From positions 1,612,001 to 1,676,000 of the forward strand of contig NZ_CP040504.1 of NCBI RefSeq assembly GCF_005886145.1: a stretch of DNA of 64,000 nt. Reading direction: 5' to 3'. This document shows, in pieces, positions 8,700-16,596 of the stretch. Origin of the DNA: Neisseria sp. oral taxon 014 str. F0314 (lineage in GTDB: Bacteria > Pseudomonadota > Gammaproteobacteria > Burkholderiales > Neisseriaceae). How positions within the stretch are numbered: position 1 is the stretch's first letter; every line of letters begins with the position of its first letter. The notes beneath the pieces are model-generated. The model was given only the letters and a program-made list of their open reading frames with translations, searched no databases and had not been told where the DNA came from. A program made the translations under genes and the position numbers.

Positions 8700-9400
8700 G
8701 GGCAAAAATACCAAAACTCAAATCAAGCCGTTCGGATACCGTTTTCGGCAAAGTAATCACGCATCCGGGCATTCAATATCGTCAGCAGTTTGCGCATACA
8801 TGCCGTAACGGCAACCTTATACGGCTTCCCCTTAGACAACAGGCGTTGGTAGAAATCCCGAATAAGCGGTTCAAAACGTGTCGCTACCACGGTAGCCATA
8901 TACAGCGCCTTACGCACCGCAGACCTTCCGCCGAAGCAGCGGCTTTTAAATTTGGTTTCCCCACTCTCCCTCGGGTGCGGGGCAATGCCGACCAAACTCG
9001 CTATCCGTTTGTGCGACAGCCGTCCCAATTCGGGCAGCATCGCCATCAGCGTAGCCGTCGTTATCGAACCGATGCCTTTGATTTGCTCTGCCACTTGGGC
9101 TTTGCCGTCAAAATGCGTGTGGGTGTGGTCGTCGATTTGTTTGTCCAATTCGTCAATCAGCCGGTCAAAATGGGCAATCAGTTGTTTGACGCTTTCGACT
9201 TGCGTTTCGTGAACCTGATGCAGTCGGTTTTTCTCGGCAGCCCGCATATCCACCAGCTGGTTGCGGCGGTTGACCAATGCTTCCAACACTTCTTCCGCTT
9301 CGGTGGGCGGGTGGTAGAGCATGGTTTGCCAATCTTCTTTCTGCGTCATCATCTGTGCGAAGAAGGCGAGCATTTTGGCATCTTTGGCATCGGTTCGTGC
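8700..9400 (-). mobile_element. IS110-family element remnant
   Basis: Only the 3' two-thirds of an IS110-type element remains. I see neither terminus clearly; the right boundary is set near 9400, where the sequence changes to a different reading frame and gene family. The left boundary is approximate. Confidence 0.6.
8723..9400 (-). pseudogene. IS110/Piv-like transposase, 5'-truncated
   Basis: The open frame keeps the end of the DEDD catalytic domain (RTDAKDAKMLAFF), a coiled linker, and the C-terminal Transposase_20 domain. That domain includes KGIGSITTATLMAMLPELG and GIAPHPRESGETK, with the catalytic Ser region. The N-terminal part holding the first catalytic Asp and Glu is missing: the frame runs straight into an unrelated gene near 9400. 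Related to neisserial Piv/IS1655-type recombinases. It cannot be active in this form. Confidence 0.85.
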
Positions 9401-9574
9401 ATAACGCTGGAACGAACCATATCCGTAATCATTTCACGTTGTTCGTAAAGGGATTTGTCCAATTTTTCTTGAAGATTTTGAACAATTTTATTGCTGTTTT
9501 GCTTGAATTGCGCCATAACCATCCGCCGTCTCGAGCAAAAGTTTGTGCGCACGCTCAATTTCATTGTTATCCAT
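9400..9574 (-). pseudogene. Broken copy of the small coiled-coil membrane protein gene found at 25180
   Basis: From ATG at 9574 the frame reads MDNNEIERAHKLLLETADGY, matching the intact 25180 product (IERARNLIIETSG). At an A-run near 9505 the frame slips; the other frame continues NSNKIVQNLQEKLDKSLYEQ, again matching (NSEKIVNNVRHELDKSLNEQ). It then stops matching at the IS110 junction near 9400. A frameshift plus truncation therefore inactivates it. Its presence beside the CHAP effector shows that this family belonged to both effector islands. Confidence 0.8.
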
Positions 9575-9643
9575 AAATCGCTTTCTTAAAGAAAAAATAA
9601 AACAAAAGGAATGCTTTATCAGCATTCCCTATAATCTGTTAAA

Positions 9644-10468
9644 TCAACCGAACGACCTACCGCCATAGCTGCGTTCTTCTTGCATTTGCGGCGTATTTTG
9701 GGCGGTTTCTTGCTGCTGGCGGTTTTCTTTTAAGGCTTCTGCCTGTTCGGCACGGAAATTTGCCACTACATCGGGATTTTCTGCCAAGGCTTTGGTGGCA
9801 AATGTGCCGTCGGTGTCGTTTTTCAAACCTTGAATAAGGGCTTGGAGTTTGTCGGCTGGAGAGTTGTTTTCTTTTGTATTTTCGTTTTGTTCTAAATTAT
9901 CTAATCTGTCCTTAATTTCAATATCCCAATTAGGCGTGCCATACCCCTTAATTGAAGGATGATTTAAATTATATTGTTTTTCTCTGACAGTTGTTCCAGA
10001 ACCATCGCGTGGTTTGGCACTTGTATTTCCTTCTATCGTGTAAACAATCCCTTTTTCCAAATCCACATCGGTAACAACGCCAGTATGATTAACAGTTCTA
10101 GTTTTGTCTTTTGTAGGTAAGAGGAAAAAAATCTGGTCTCCCTTTTGGGGTGTATAATTTGCCGAATCATTCCACCCCCCAATTTTTTGATAATTATTTT
10201 TACTATTTTCTGTTCTTGCGGAAAATCCCCCAATCATTTGTCTTGCATTTTGTTTACCAAAAGATTCTTCCATAACATAATCAACATACATATCGCACCA
10301 AAATTGTCCTTGTAGTCCATAGTGCGCACCAAAAATGGTTATGTCTTTGCCTTTTTCTGTATAGCCGTTATATTTCCTTAAGTTTTCAATATAATCATTA
10401 ATTACTTGATCTTTAATATATTCTTTCGAATTTTCTTGATTGCTTACTTTAAATTCATTTGCTGCCAT
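9644..10468 (-). CDS. CHAP-domain putative antibacterial effector with Gln-rich C-terminal tail
   Basis: The 274-residue product has no signal peptide. Residues about 45-165 look like a CHAP/NlpC-type amidase or endopeptidase: Cys58 in GQFWCDMYVDYV, His128 in VNHTGVVTDVD, and IEGNTS at 146-150, in the order of a Cys-His-polar triad. Residues 205-274 form a tail, Gln-rich and ending SYGGRSFG, that matches the end of the GH19 protein at 27001. The ATG at 10468 (MAANEFK) has AAAGGA before it; in-frame ATGs at 10474 and 10510 are alternatives. It follows a lipoprotein gene and a VirD4 gene. Probable cell-wall-degrading effector (inference). Confidence 0.8.
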   Translation of the reverse strand: MAANEFKVSNQENSKEYIKDQVINDYIENLRKYNGYTEKGKDITIFGAHYGLQGQFWCDMYVDYVMEESFGKQNARQMIGGFSARTENSKNNYQKIGGWNDSANYTPQKGDQIFFLLPTKDKTRTVNHTGVVTDVDLEKGIVYTIEGNTSAKPRDGSGTTVREKQYNLNHPSIKGYGTPNWDIEIKDRLDNLEQNENTKENNSPADKLQALIQGLKNDTDGTFATKALAENPDVVANFRAEQAEALKENRQQQETAQNTPQMQEERSYGGRSFG

Positions 10469-10534
10469 TTTCATTCCTTTGAAATAATGGTTGAAATCTA
10501 AATAATACAACGGCTACCTGATGATTTTTAGGGA

Positions 10535-11017
10535 TTAAAATAATTCCTGTGACTGTTTGTTGATTTTAAAGCCATGTTTATCACGGTTAGTACAAGTTAG
10601 CGTTGATTCGCTTGCTGTGCATTGCCAACCATCACCTTTAATACTTTCCCCTGATTTTAATATTGTTGCCCTAGGGTTAAATGGAAAATCGCTACTACAA
10701 ACCAGACTGGCTTTTCCATTTTGTCCCACAAAAAACGATTCACCCCATTCCAATTCACACTCACCGCGTGGCAAAATCGGCTCATTCTCAATTCGGGTAA
10801 AACACTCTACGCCTATTACTTCTGCATCTTCAAGCTGACTTTCTGCTCCACAATAAATTGTGCCATTGGCAGCACGAAAGTTAAATTTGTAGTTCGTTGT
10901 TTCATTCATATATGAATCGTTTATTGTAGAAACAGGCTCTTTTGCATTCACTGTACAACCTGCCGAAAAAATAGAAAGTGCAATAGTTGGGATAATGAGT
11001 AATTTTTTATATTGCAT
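10535..11017 (-). CDS. Lipoprotein, candidate immunity protein for the CHAP effector
   Basis: The chosen ATG (MQYKKLLIIPTIALSIFSAGC) has AAGGAG eight bases upstream. A signal peptide ends in the lipobox SAGC. The mature part has six further cysteines, enough for three disulfides, so it acts outside the cytoplasm. The C-terminal pattern (LVCSSDFPF, WQCTASESTLTC, GFKINKQSQELF) resembles the DUF6636 family (from memory). A periplasmic lipoprotein directly upstream of a peptidoglycan hydrolase effector is the arrangement of X-T4SS immunity proteins, hence the proposed role (inference). Length 160 residues. Confidence 0.75.
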   Translation of the reverse strand: MQYKKLLIIPTIALSIFSAGCTVNAKEPVSTINDSYMNETTNYKFNFRAANGTIYCGAESQLEDAEVIGVECFTRIENEPILPRGECELEWGESFFVGQNGKASLVCSSDFPFNPRATILKSGESIKGDGWQCTASESTLTCTNRDKHGFKINKQSQELF

Positions 11018-11105
11018 AATAACTCCTTGAGTAGCTGTGATTTTGTAGCATTGTAGCAATAAATCCTTAAAATGAAAAACACGGCTAAAATTGACCGCAC
11101 TTTGT

Positions 11106-11147
11106 AGGCCGTCTGAAACTATATCGGGATACGGTTTCAGACGGCCT
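11106..11147. terminator. DUS hairpin downstream of the VirD4-type gene
   Basis: AGGCCGTCTGAAAC faces GTTTCAGACGGCCT, 25 bases past the coupling protein stop. It separates that gene from the lipoprotein-CHAP pair. Confidence 0.65.
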
Positions 11148-11172
11148 TAAATATTTTATAGAAATTATATGG

Positions 11173-12831
11173 TTAAGCAGATACGTTTAATCTCGGCACT
11201 TTAATCTTGCCCTGTAATCGTTTTGTAAACGAACTATCTTTATAATAGCGGATTTTTTCACACATCACAGGATGGGATAGACCCTCATACACGAAAATCT
11301 CTTTATCTTCCGGCATTGCCTTTAATTCTTGTGGAAGCATCAATGCCCGACGTTCGTCACCAATACTGACACTTTTCTCCCTGCCTTTAGTTACATTGGA
11401 TTTTTTTACTGATGTATAACCGAGCATTTCCGAGTAATCCGCTGCATCTTGTTGCTCGCGCGGGGTGTAGAGGATTTGTAAGGCATGGTTGGTTACCATA
11501 GTCCGGCTTACTTCTTTTCCATATACAGAATCTAATTGGGCTAAAGATTGAATGATCGGAAATAGCCTAATGTTGTAACCTGCGATATAACTGACTGATT
11601 TGGCAATAATATCTACAGCACCTATGGAAGTAAATTCATCCATCAATAAAAGGCACTGATACCGCAGTTCTTTATTGCTTTGAGGAAGTTCTTTGGTATT
11701 AAGGTTAATCAGTTGGCTAAAGAATAGATTAATGATTAATCGGGCTTCAGCCAGTTTGTTTGGTTGGATACCGATATAGATAGTCATCTTTTGTTTGCGT
11801 ACATCGGTAAGCAGAAAATCATCCGCACTGGTTGCCGCATCTACAATAGGGTTCAGCCAAGGAAGTAGCGGTTCCTTGAAAGTAGCCATAATATTGCCGA
11901 ATGTTTCTTCAGGTTGTCCGAGTATTCCGGCAAAAGCAGATTTACACTGTTTGCTGACAAAAGGAGCCTCTGATATTTCCCGAAAATAATCCCGCAAATC
12001 CCTGCCGTCACCGTTTGACAAACGATATAAAGCGCCTATCGAACAAAGAGTAGAACCGTCCTGTTTGCGTTTATCCAAGAGAAATAAAGCAAGTGCCATA
12101 AAAACATTTTGAGCCTGATTGAGCCAGAATCTGTCTTTCGGATTTTCTCCTGTCGGATAAAGCATATTGGCGATACTGGATAGGTCCGAAATCCGAAAAT
12201 TCGGGTCTTCAGAAACATAGCTCAAAGGATTCCAACGGTGTGTACATTGGTCTTCGGCAAAAGGATTAAACAAGTATACTTTTTGCCCATGCTTTTCACG
12301 AAAGCCGCTGGTTAAGTCAAAGTTTTCCTGTTTGATGTCCAGTACAACCATAGAACCCTGATAACTAAGCAAGTTAGGAATAACGATACCCACCCCCTTG
12401 CCTGAACGGGTAGGAGCAGCCAATAAAGCAAATTGCTGTCCACTATAGAAAAGATACTGATTACCCTGCTTACCGACAACAATTGAATTTTCAGTAGATT
12501 TGAAGAAACCGGCCTTCTGCAATTCAGATGATTTGGCGAATCTAGCTTTACCGTATAAGTTTTCTTCTTTGCGCACTAAAAGCGCTGCCGCGAAGAAAAT
12601 CAACAGCAGGAACGGGGCTAAGAAACCTATAAATGCGGATATTTTGATTTTTGTTCCATGGACAGGATGGTCGCCATAGTGATACAGATACTGAAATATG
12701 GTCGTAAATTCGGTACTTTGGTGGGAATGCACCCATGTTAGCAATATCCAGCCGGATAAATAAATACCTGCGAAGAGTGCGACCAGCAGTCCCAGCAATA
12801 CTAAAAATATTTTATGTTTTAAAGAAATCAT
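11173..12831 (-). CDS. virD4: VirD4/TraG-type type IV secretion coupling protein
   Basis: The 552-residue protein has two N-terminal membrane helices (about 8-31 and 64-86) and then a cytoplasmic ATPase domain. Walker A is AAPTRSGKGVG (138-148) and Walker B is CLLLMDEFTSIG, with an all-alpha insert (KDRFWLNQAQNVFMALALFLLD) between them. VirD4 proteins hexamerise at the inner membrane and hand substrates to a type IV secretion channel. No relaxase, virB gene or oriT is visible nearby. It is flanked by effector-like genes, so it more likely recruits effectors than DNA (inference). Composition is AT-rich compared with the core genes. Confidence 0.92.
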   Translation of the reverse strand: MISLKHKIFLVLLGLLVALFAGIYLSGWILLTWVHSHQSTEFTTIFQYLYHYGDHPVHGTKIKISAFIGFLAPFLLLIFFAAALLVRKEENLYGKARFAKSSELQKAGFFKSTENSIVVGKQGNQYLFYSGQQFALLAAPTRSGKGVGIVIPNLLSYQGSMVVLDIKQENFDLTSGFREKHGQKVYLFNPFAEDQCTHRWNPLSYVSEDPNFRISDLSSIANMLYPTGENPKDRFWLNQAQNVFMALALFLLDKRKQDGSTLCSIGALYRLSNGDGRDLRDYFREISEAPFVSKQCKSAFAGILGQPEETFGNIMATFKEPLLPWLNPIVDAATSADDFLLTDVRKQKMTIYIGIQPNKLAEARLIINLFFSQLINLNTKELPQSNKELRYQCLLLMDEFTSIGAVDIIAKSVSYIAGYNIRLFPIIQSLAQLDSVYGKEVSRTMVTNHALQILYTPREQQDAADYSEMLGYTSVKKSNVTKGREKSVSIGDERRALMLPQELKAMPEDKEIFVYEGLSHPVMCEKIRYYKDSSFTKRLQGKIKVPRLNVSA

Positions 12832-13014
12832 AATGTTAGATAAATTTGAGAGGTCAAGACAAGATGTTATAAAGACGTTGTTTTCATTTGAACCGAAACG
12901 TTCGTCATTTTATCAAAAATATCTCAGCCATATATAAAATTTAAGGATTGTACAGTGTGAGAAAAGCTGACAAAGAGGTTGTATTTTTCGTAATGGTTGT
13001 TTCCCGTTATAAAA
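12832..13014. other. AT-rich spacer upstream of the VirD4-type gene
   Basis: No gene or convincing promoter can be supported here. It lies between the last immunity gene terminator and the coupling protein start. Confidence 0.4.
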
Positions 13015-13046
13015 AGGCCGTCTGAAAAATATTTTTCAGACGGCCT
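13015..13046. terminator. DUS hairpin closing cassette E
   Basis: Near-perfect palindrome AGGCCGTCTGAAAAAT/ATTTTTCAGACGGCCT directly after the immunity stop. The same structure ends every cassette in the array. Confidence 0.7.
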
Positions 13047-13051
13047 CAAGT

Positions 13052-13465
13052 TCAATCGAAGAAGTCGGTAATCAGTTCTTTTTTTTCATACACCAAATCA
13101 ACTTCATCTTTTTTAACTAATTTTTCATAACCGTATTTATCTACTCTTTTAAAGTTTAATTTATCCATAAGGGTAAGGTTATTGTTTCCATTTAGGAGAT
13201 ATTCGTTCTCACTTGCCCACTTAATCCAAAATTCATATCCTTGATATAGGGCATAAGTGCTTATTTCATAGACTTCTTCGATTTCGGAAGGGGGGACCAT
13301 TTTAAAGAAGATTCGTGGAATTAAATGTTTCTCTGGATCTTTTTCAGTAAAGCCATTGTCTAAATCCAGTGGACTATTTGAAATTAATCTTGCGTATCCG
13401 CTTCGTTTTAATAAACGATACTCTTTTCCAGAATAAATTGTATATGTATTGTTTTTAATAAACAT
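13052..13465 (-). CDS. Immunity-type protein, cassette E
   Basis: The ATG (MFIKNNTYTIYSGKEYRLL) has AGGAG seven bases upstream. The 137-residue cytoplasmic protein is one of five paralogues here, with a common N-terminus (YTxYxGKEYR), a middle PPSEIEEVYEISTYALYQGY and an identical end, KKELITDFFD. Its closest relative in the array is cassette C (both have WIKWASENEYLL and LNFKRVDKYGYEKLVKK). It lies right after a decayed toxin tip. Proposed to neutralise the matching toxin tip (inference from context); no family name recognised. Confidence 0.75.
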   Translation of the reverse strand: MFIKNNTYTIYSGKEYRLLKRSGYARLISNSPLDLDNGFTEKDPEKHLIPRIFFKMVPPSEIEEVYEISTYALYQGYEFWIKWASENEYLLNGNNNLTLMDKLNFKRVDKYGYEKLVKKDEVDLVYEKKELITDFFD

Positions 13466-13475
13466 TTTTGTTCTC

Positions 13476-13696
13476 CTATTTGGATTCATGACGGATGAAT
13501 TTCATTTGATCAGAATCGAATACGGCACCTTTTTGTCTTTTCCCTTTCACTACTATCCAGATAACGGAACCGTGTTCAGGATATTGATTTTTAGCATTAA
13601 CTTCAAATTCGGGCAGGATTTCATCGGAACGGCAGGCTATGAATCCGTTTTAACGTAATTGTTTATCGTCTGCTTCAGACCGTAAGTAAGTCGCAT
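13476..13696 (-). pseudogene. Decayed toxin tip, cassette E
   Basis: It opens MRLTYGLKQTINN like cassette D, then jumps to TLNGF with about 55 codons missing. An extra A in the run at the junction shifts the frame. The rest reads ACRSDEILPEFEVNAKNQYP and then a cassette C-type tail ending KFIRHESK. It cannot encode a whole tip. It overlaps nothing and ends 11 bases before its immunity ATG. Confidence 0.75.
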
Positions 13697-13705
13697 AAAC
13701 TATAA

Positions 13706-13737
13706 AGGCCGTTTGAAAGATATTTTTCAGACGGCCT
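13706..13737. terminator. DUS-like hairpin closing cassette D
   Basis: One arm is a mutated DUS (GGCCGTTTGAAA), the other TTTTCAGACGGCC. Confidence 0.65.
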
Positions 13738-13742
13738 CAAGT

Positions 13743-14153
13743 TTAATCGAAGAAGTCGGTAATCAGTTCTTTTTTCTCATACACCAAATCGACTTCATCC
13801 TTGGGAACGGTTTTTTCGTATCCGAATTTGTCGATACGGGTAAAATTGAATTTTTCGACTAAAGGGCTGTAATCGGATACCAAAACGTAATTTTCACCGT
13901 CGTCATAGGTAATATGAAATTCGAAACCGTGATAAAGACAGAAGATACTGATTTCGTAAACGTCCCCTATTTCGGAAGGGGAGACCATTTTAAAGAAAAT
14001 TCTAGGATTTAGATTCTTTTCAGGCTCCCTCTCCAAAAATCCATCGGCAATATCTTTGGGGTCGTTTGATATTAAGCGTGCAAAACCATCCCGCCTTAAA
14101 ACACGATATTCTTTACCTAAATAAGTAGTATATATGCCTTTTTTAATAGCCAT
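13743..14153 (-). CDS. Immunity-type protein, cassette D
   Basis: The ATG giving MAIKKGIYTTYLGKEYRVL has AAAGGA upstream; an earlier in-frame ATG lies inside the toxin-tip end. 136 residues. The second half (CLYHGFEFHITYDDGENYVLV, FTRIDKFGYEKTVPKDEVDL) is nearly identical to cassette B and different from C and E. It ends KKELITDFFD like its paralogues. It follows the one intact silent toxin tip, separated by 13 bases. Probable cytoplasmic antitoxin (inference). Confidence 0.75.
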   Translation of the reverse strand: MAIKKGIYTTYLGKEYRVLRRDGFARLISNDPKDIADGFLEREPEKNLNPRIFFKMVSPSEIGDVYEISIFCLYHGFEFHITYDDGENYVLVSDYSPLVEKFNFTRIDKFGYEKTVPKDEVDLVYEKKELITDFFD

Positions 14154-14166
14154 TTTTAAATCCTTT

Positions 14167-14550
14167 CTATTCCTTATTCTTATAAGGGACAAATTGCAGT
14201 TTCTCTTCATCGAACATCAACATTTCTCTTTTAATGCCATTTTCTATTACAGAAATTGTCGACCCATGTTCGGGATAGCGTTCCTGTTTATATGGGATTT
14301 TGTATTCGGGCAGAATCTCATCCGAGCGGCAGGCTGTGAAACCGTTTAACGTACAAGGAAGGTTATCCGTATGTTGTCCTCCGAAACGCTCCCCTCTCGG
14401 AATATCTATATGATTTTTTGTGCCGGTTAGCCTGCCTTCGAATATCAAATAACGGTCCTGCCCGTCGGCCAATGCCTGCGTAAATCTTGAACCTTCGTAA
14501 TCCAAAGCAAAATTGTTTATCGTCTGCTTCAGACCGTAAGTAAATCGCAT
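14167..14550 (-). CDS. Orphan toxin tip, intact silent cassette D
   Basis: The open frame of 127 codons matches the last 126 residues of the full toxin at 16580, starting at LKQTINNFALDYEGSRF. It keeps the conserved core IFEGRL, IPRGERFGG, LPCTLNGF and CRSDEILPEYK, then has its own end (EEKLQFVPYKNKE). It lacks the delivery part of the toxin and has no evident ribosome binding site, so it looks like a donor for recombination rather than an expressed gene. The catalytic class of this tip is not recognised. The immunity gene follows 13 bases later. Confidence 0.7.
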   Translation of the reverse strand: MRFTYGLKQTINNFALDYEGSRFTQALADGQDRYLIFEGRLTGTKNHIDIPRGERFGGQHTDNLPCTLNGFTACRSDEILPEYKIPYKQERYPEHGSTISVIENGIKREMLMFDEEKLQFVPYKNKE

Positions 14551-14559
14551 AAACTATAA

Positions 14560-14591
14560 AGGCCGTCTGAAAAATATTTTTCAGACGGCCT
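14560..14591. terminator. DUS hairpin closing cassette C
   Basis: AGGCCGTCTGAAAAAT paired with ATTTTTCAGACGGCCT, directly after the immunity stop. Confidence 0.7.
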
Positions 14592-14596
14592 CAAGT

Positions 14597-15004
14597 TCAA
14601 TCGAAGAAGTCGGTAATCAGTTCTTTTTTCTCATACACTAAATCAACTTCGTCTTTTTTAACTAATTTTTCATAACCGTATTTATCTACTCTTTTAAAGT
14701 TTAATTTATCCATAAGGGTAAGGTTATTGTTTCCATCTAGGAGATATTCGTTCTCACTTGCCCACTTAATCCAAAATTCATATCCTTGATATAGGGCATA
14801 AGTGCTTATTTCATAGACTTCCTCGATTTCGGAAGGGGAAACAGTTTTAGTTAATATAGGGATAGTATGATTTCTTTCGGGCCTATATTCTTTAAAACCA
14901 TTAGATAAATCTTTCACATCATTAGAAATGAGTTCGGCCATTCCTTCTGATAAAAATATTCTATATTCTTTTCGATTATAAATGGCATATGTATCATTTC
15001 TCAT
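14597..15004 (-). CDS. Immunity-type protein, cassette C
   Basis: The 135-residue product starts MRNDTYAIYNRKEYRIF and shares the distinctive second half of cassette E (YALYQGYEFWIKWASENEYLL). Its ATG overlaps the end of the preceding toxin tip by 11 bases, the tight coupling expected of toxin-immunity pairs. The middle (VSPSEIEEVYEIS) and the end KKELITDFFD are shared by the family. Probably cytoplasmic. Confidence 0.75.
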   Translation of the reverse strand: MRNDTYAIYNRKEYRIFLSEGMAELISNDVKDLSNGFKEYRPERNHTIPILTKTVSPSEIEEVYEISTYALYQGYEFWIKWASENEYLLDGNNNLTLMDKLNFKRVDKYGYEKLVKKDEVDLVYEKKELITDFFD

Positions 15005-15362
15005 TATTTATTTCCTTATAAAAATTTTCAGCAGGTATAAATCTTTTTTCTATTCTATCGAATACGGCACCCTTTTGTCTTTTCCCTTTCACTACTATCC
15101 AGATAACGGAACCGTGTTCAGGATATTGATTTTTAGCATTAACTTCAAATTCGGGCAGGATTTCATCGGAACGGCAGGCTATGAATCCGTTTAACGTGCA
15201 AGGTGGGGGTGTTTCGTGGTTTCCACCAAATTTTTTTCCATATGGGATTTCGGTTTGTTCTGGTTTGGTCAGCTTGCCTTCAAATACCAAATATCTGTCT
15301 TTTCCCTCTTACAACGCTTTGGCATAGGCAGAGTTCGGGTAATCCAACGCCAGATTTTCGTG
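14994..15362 (-). pseudogene. Toxin tip with nonsense mutation, cassette C
   Basis: Reading from about 15360 gives ENLALDYPNSAYAKAL, then a TAA, then EGKDRYLVFEGKL and on to PCTLNGFIACRSDEILPEFE. The stop falls where the full toxin has ALADGQDRY, so a single nonsense codon breaks the tip. The last part (WIVVKGKRQKGAVFD) is the C/E subtype, unlike the A/B/D subtype (SVIENGIKRE). It overlaps the immunity start. Confidence 0.75.
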
Positions 15363-15393
15363 TTCTTTTCATAAATTGATTACATAAACCATA

Positions 15394-15425
15394 AGGCCGT
15401 CTGAAAAACATTTTTCAGACGGCCT
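15394..15425. terminator. DUS hairpin closing cassette B
   Basis: AGGCCGTCTGAAAAA facing TTTTTCAGACGGCCT after the cassette B immunity stop. Confidence 0.7.
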
Positions 15426-15430
15426 CAAGT

Positions 15431-15841
15431 TTAATCGAAGAAGTCGGTAATCAGTTCTTTTTTCTCATACACCAAATCGACTTCATCCTTGGGAACGGTT
15501 TTTTCGTATCCGAATTTGTCGATACGGGTAAAATTGAATTTTTCGACTAAAGGACTGTAATCGGATACCAAAACGTAATTTTCACCGTCGTCATAGGTAA
15601 TATGAAATTCGAAACCGTGATAAAGACAGAAGGTGCTGATTTCGTAAACGTCTCCTATTTCGGAAGGGGAGACCATTTTAAAGAAAATTCTAGGATTTAA
15701 ATTTTTCTCAGGTTTGTATTCAATAAAACCTTTATTTAAATCTTTTTCATCATTTGATATGATCTCATAATGATTTTCTATCCTAGCTATACGATATTCT
15801 TTTCCATAATATATAGTATATATTCCTGATTTAATACTCAT
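15431..15841 (-). CDS. Immunity-type protein, cassette B
   Basis: The 136-residue product starts MSIKSGIYTIYYGKEYRIA. From the middle onward (PRIFFKMVSPSEIGDVYEIS, CLYHGFEFHITYDDGENYVLV) it is almost identical to cassette D, while the first 40 residues differ. That mosaic pattern suggests recombination between cassettes. Ends KKELITDFFD. Located 12 bases after the decayed toxin tip of the same cassette. Confidence 0.75.
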   Translation of the reverse strand: MSIKSGIYTIYYGKEYRIARIENHYEIISNDEKDLNKGFIEYKPEKNLNPRIFFKMVSPSEIGDVYEISTFCLYHGFEFHITYDDGENYVLVSDYSPLVEKFNFTRIDKFGYEKTVPKDEVDLVYEKKELITDFFD

Positions 15842-15852
15842 TTAATTATCCT

Positions 15853-16126
15853 TCATTTAATACTTTGGAAAGGAACAAATTTCCCTTCTTTGCTATCGAA
15901 CATCAACATTTCTCTTTTAATGCCATTTTCTATTACAGAAATTGTCGACCCATGTTCGGGATAGCGTTCCTGTTTATATGGGATTTTGTATTCGGGCAGA
16001 ATCTCATCCGAGCGGCAGACTATGAAACCGTTTAACGTACAAGGAAGGTTATCCGTATGTTGTCCTCCGAAACGTTCTCCTCGCTTGCGTAATTTGTAAA
16101 GCAAAATTTTTTATTGTCTGCTTTGG
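15853..16126 (-). pseudogene. Decayed toxin tip, cassette B
   Basis: The start KQTIKNFAL matches the common tip entry point. The frame is then lost and the sequence resumes at RGERFGGQHTDNLPCTLNGF, so about 30 codons are missing. The end (SVIENGIKREMLMFDSKEGK) is of the A/B/D subtype. The deletion falls in the same region as that of cassette E. Confidence 0.75.
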
Positions 16127-16150
16127 ACCGTGAGTAAATCACATTAATAT

Positions 16151-16181
16151 AAAGGCCGTCTAAAGATTTCAGACGGCCTTT
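16151..16181. terminator. DUS-like hairpin after the active toxin-immunity pair
   Basis: AAAGGCCGTCT pairs with AGACGGCCTTT, 5 bases past the immunity stop; one arm has lost the final GAA of the DUS. Confidence 0.65.
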
Positions 16182-16185
16182 ATAG

Positions 16186-16596
16186 TTAATCAAAGAAATT
16201 TTCAATGAGTTTTTTCTTTTCGAAGATCAAGTCTAAATCTTCTTTTGAAACCTCCTTGTGGAATACTCCGAACTCATATTGGAAAAATCCCAATTTTTCA
16301 ACAAACACTTTATCTATGGTAGATAAGGTATATTTGCCATCATATTCATTTAAAACATAAAACTCAAACCCCTTATATATTGCAAAGGTTGAGATCTCAT
16401 AAACATCTCCTATTTCAGAAGGAGGAACCATTTTTATAAAGATTCTAGGATTATTATTTCCATCAGGGTCATATTCTATAAATCCATTACTTAAATCGGA
16501 TTCATCATTGGAGACCAAATTCGCTAATCCTTGATTATTCCATACTCTATATTCTTTTTTTAAGTATGTTGTATAGGTATCATTTCTTAATTTCAT
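16186..16596 (-). CDS. Immunity-type protein of the full-length toxin (cassette A)
   Basis: The 136-residue product starts MKLRNDTYTTYLKKEYRVW. It shares the family core (MVPPSEIGDVYEISTFAIYKG) but has the most divergent second half (LGFFQYEFGVFHKEVSKED) and ends KKKLIENFFD. Its start overlaps the toxin gene end by 17 bases, so translation is coupled. Being paired with the only complete toxin, it should be the immunity protein in use (inference). Confidence 0.8.
   Translation of the reverse strand: MKLRNDTYTTYLKKEYRVWNNQGLANLVSNDESDLSNGFIEYDPDGNNNPRIFIKMVPPSEIGDVYEISTFAIYKGFEFYVLNEYDGKYTLSTIDKVFVEKLGFFQYEFGVFHKEVSKEDLDLIFEKKKLIENFFD

Noticed and set aside
11173-12831. Conjugative or gonococcal-genetic-island-type element
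   Set aside because: Only the coupling protein is present; no relaxase, pilus gene, dif site or partition gene was found in the window.
13015-16181. CRISPR-like array suggested by the regular repeats
   Set aside because: The repeats are DUS hairpins after coding cassettes of 700-900 bases; there are no short spacers and no cas genes.
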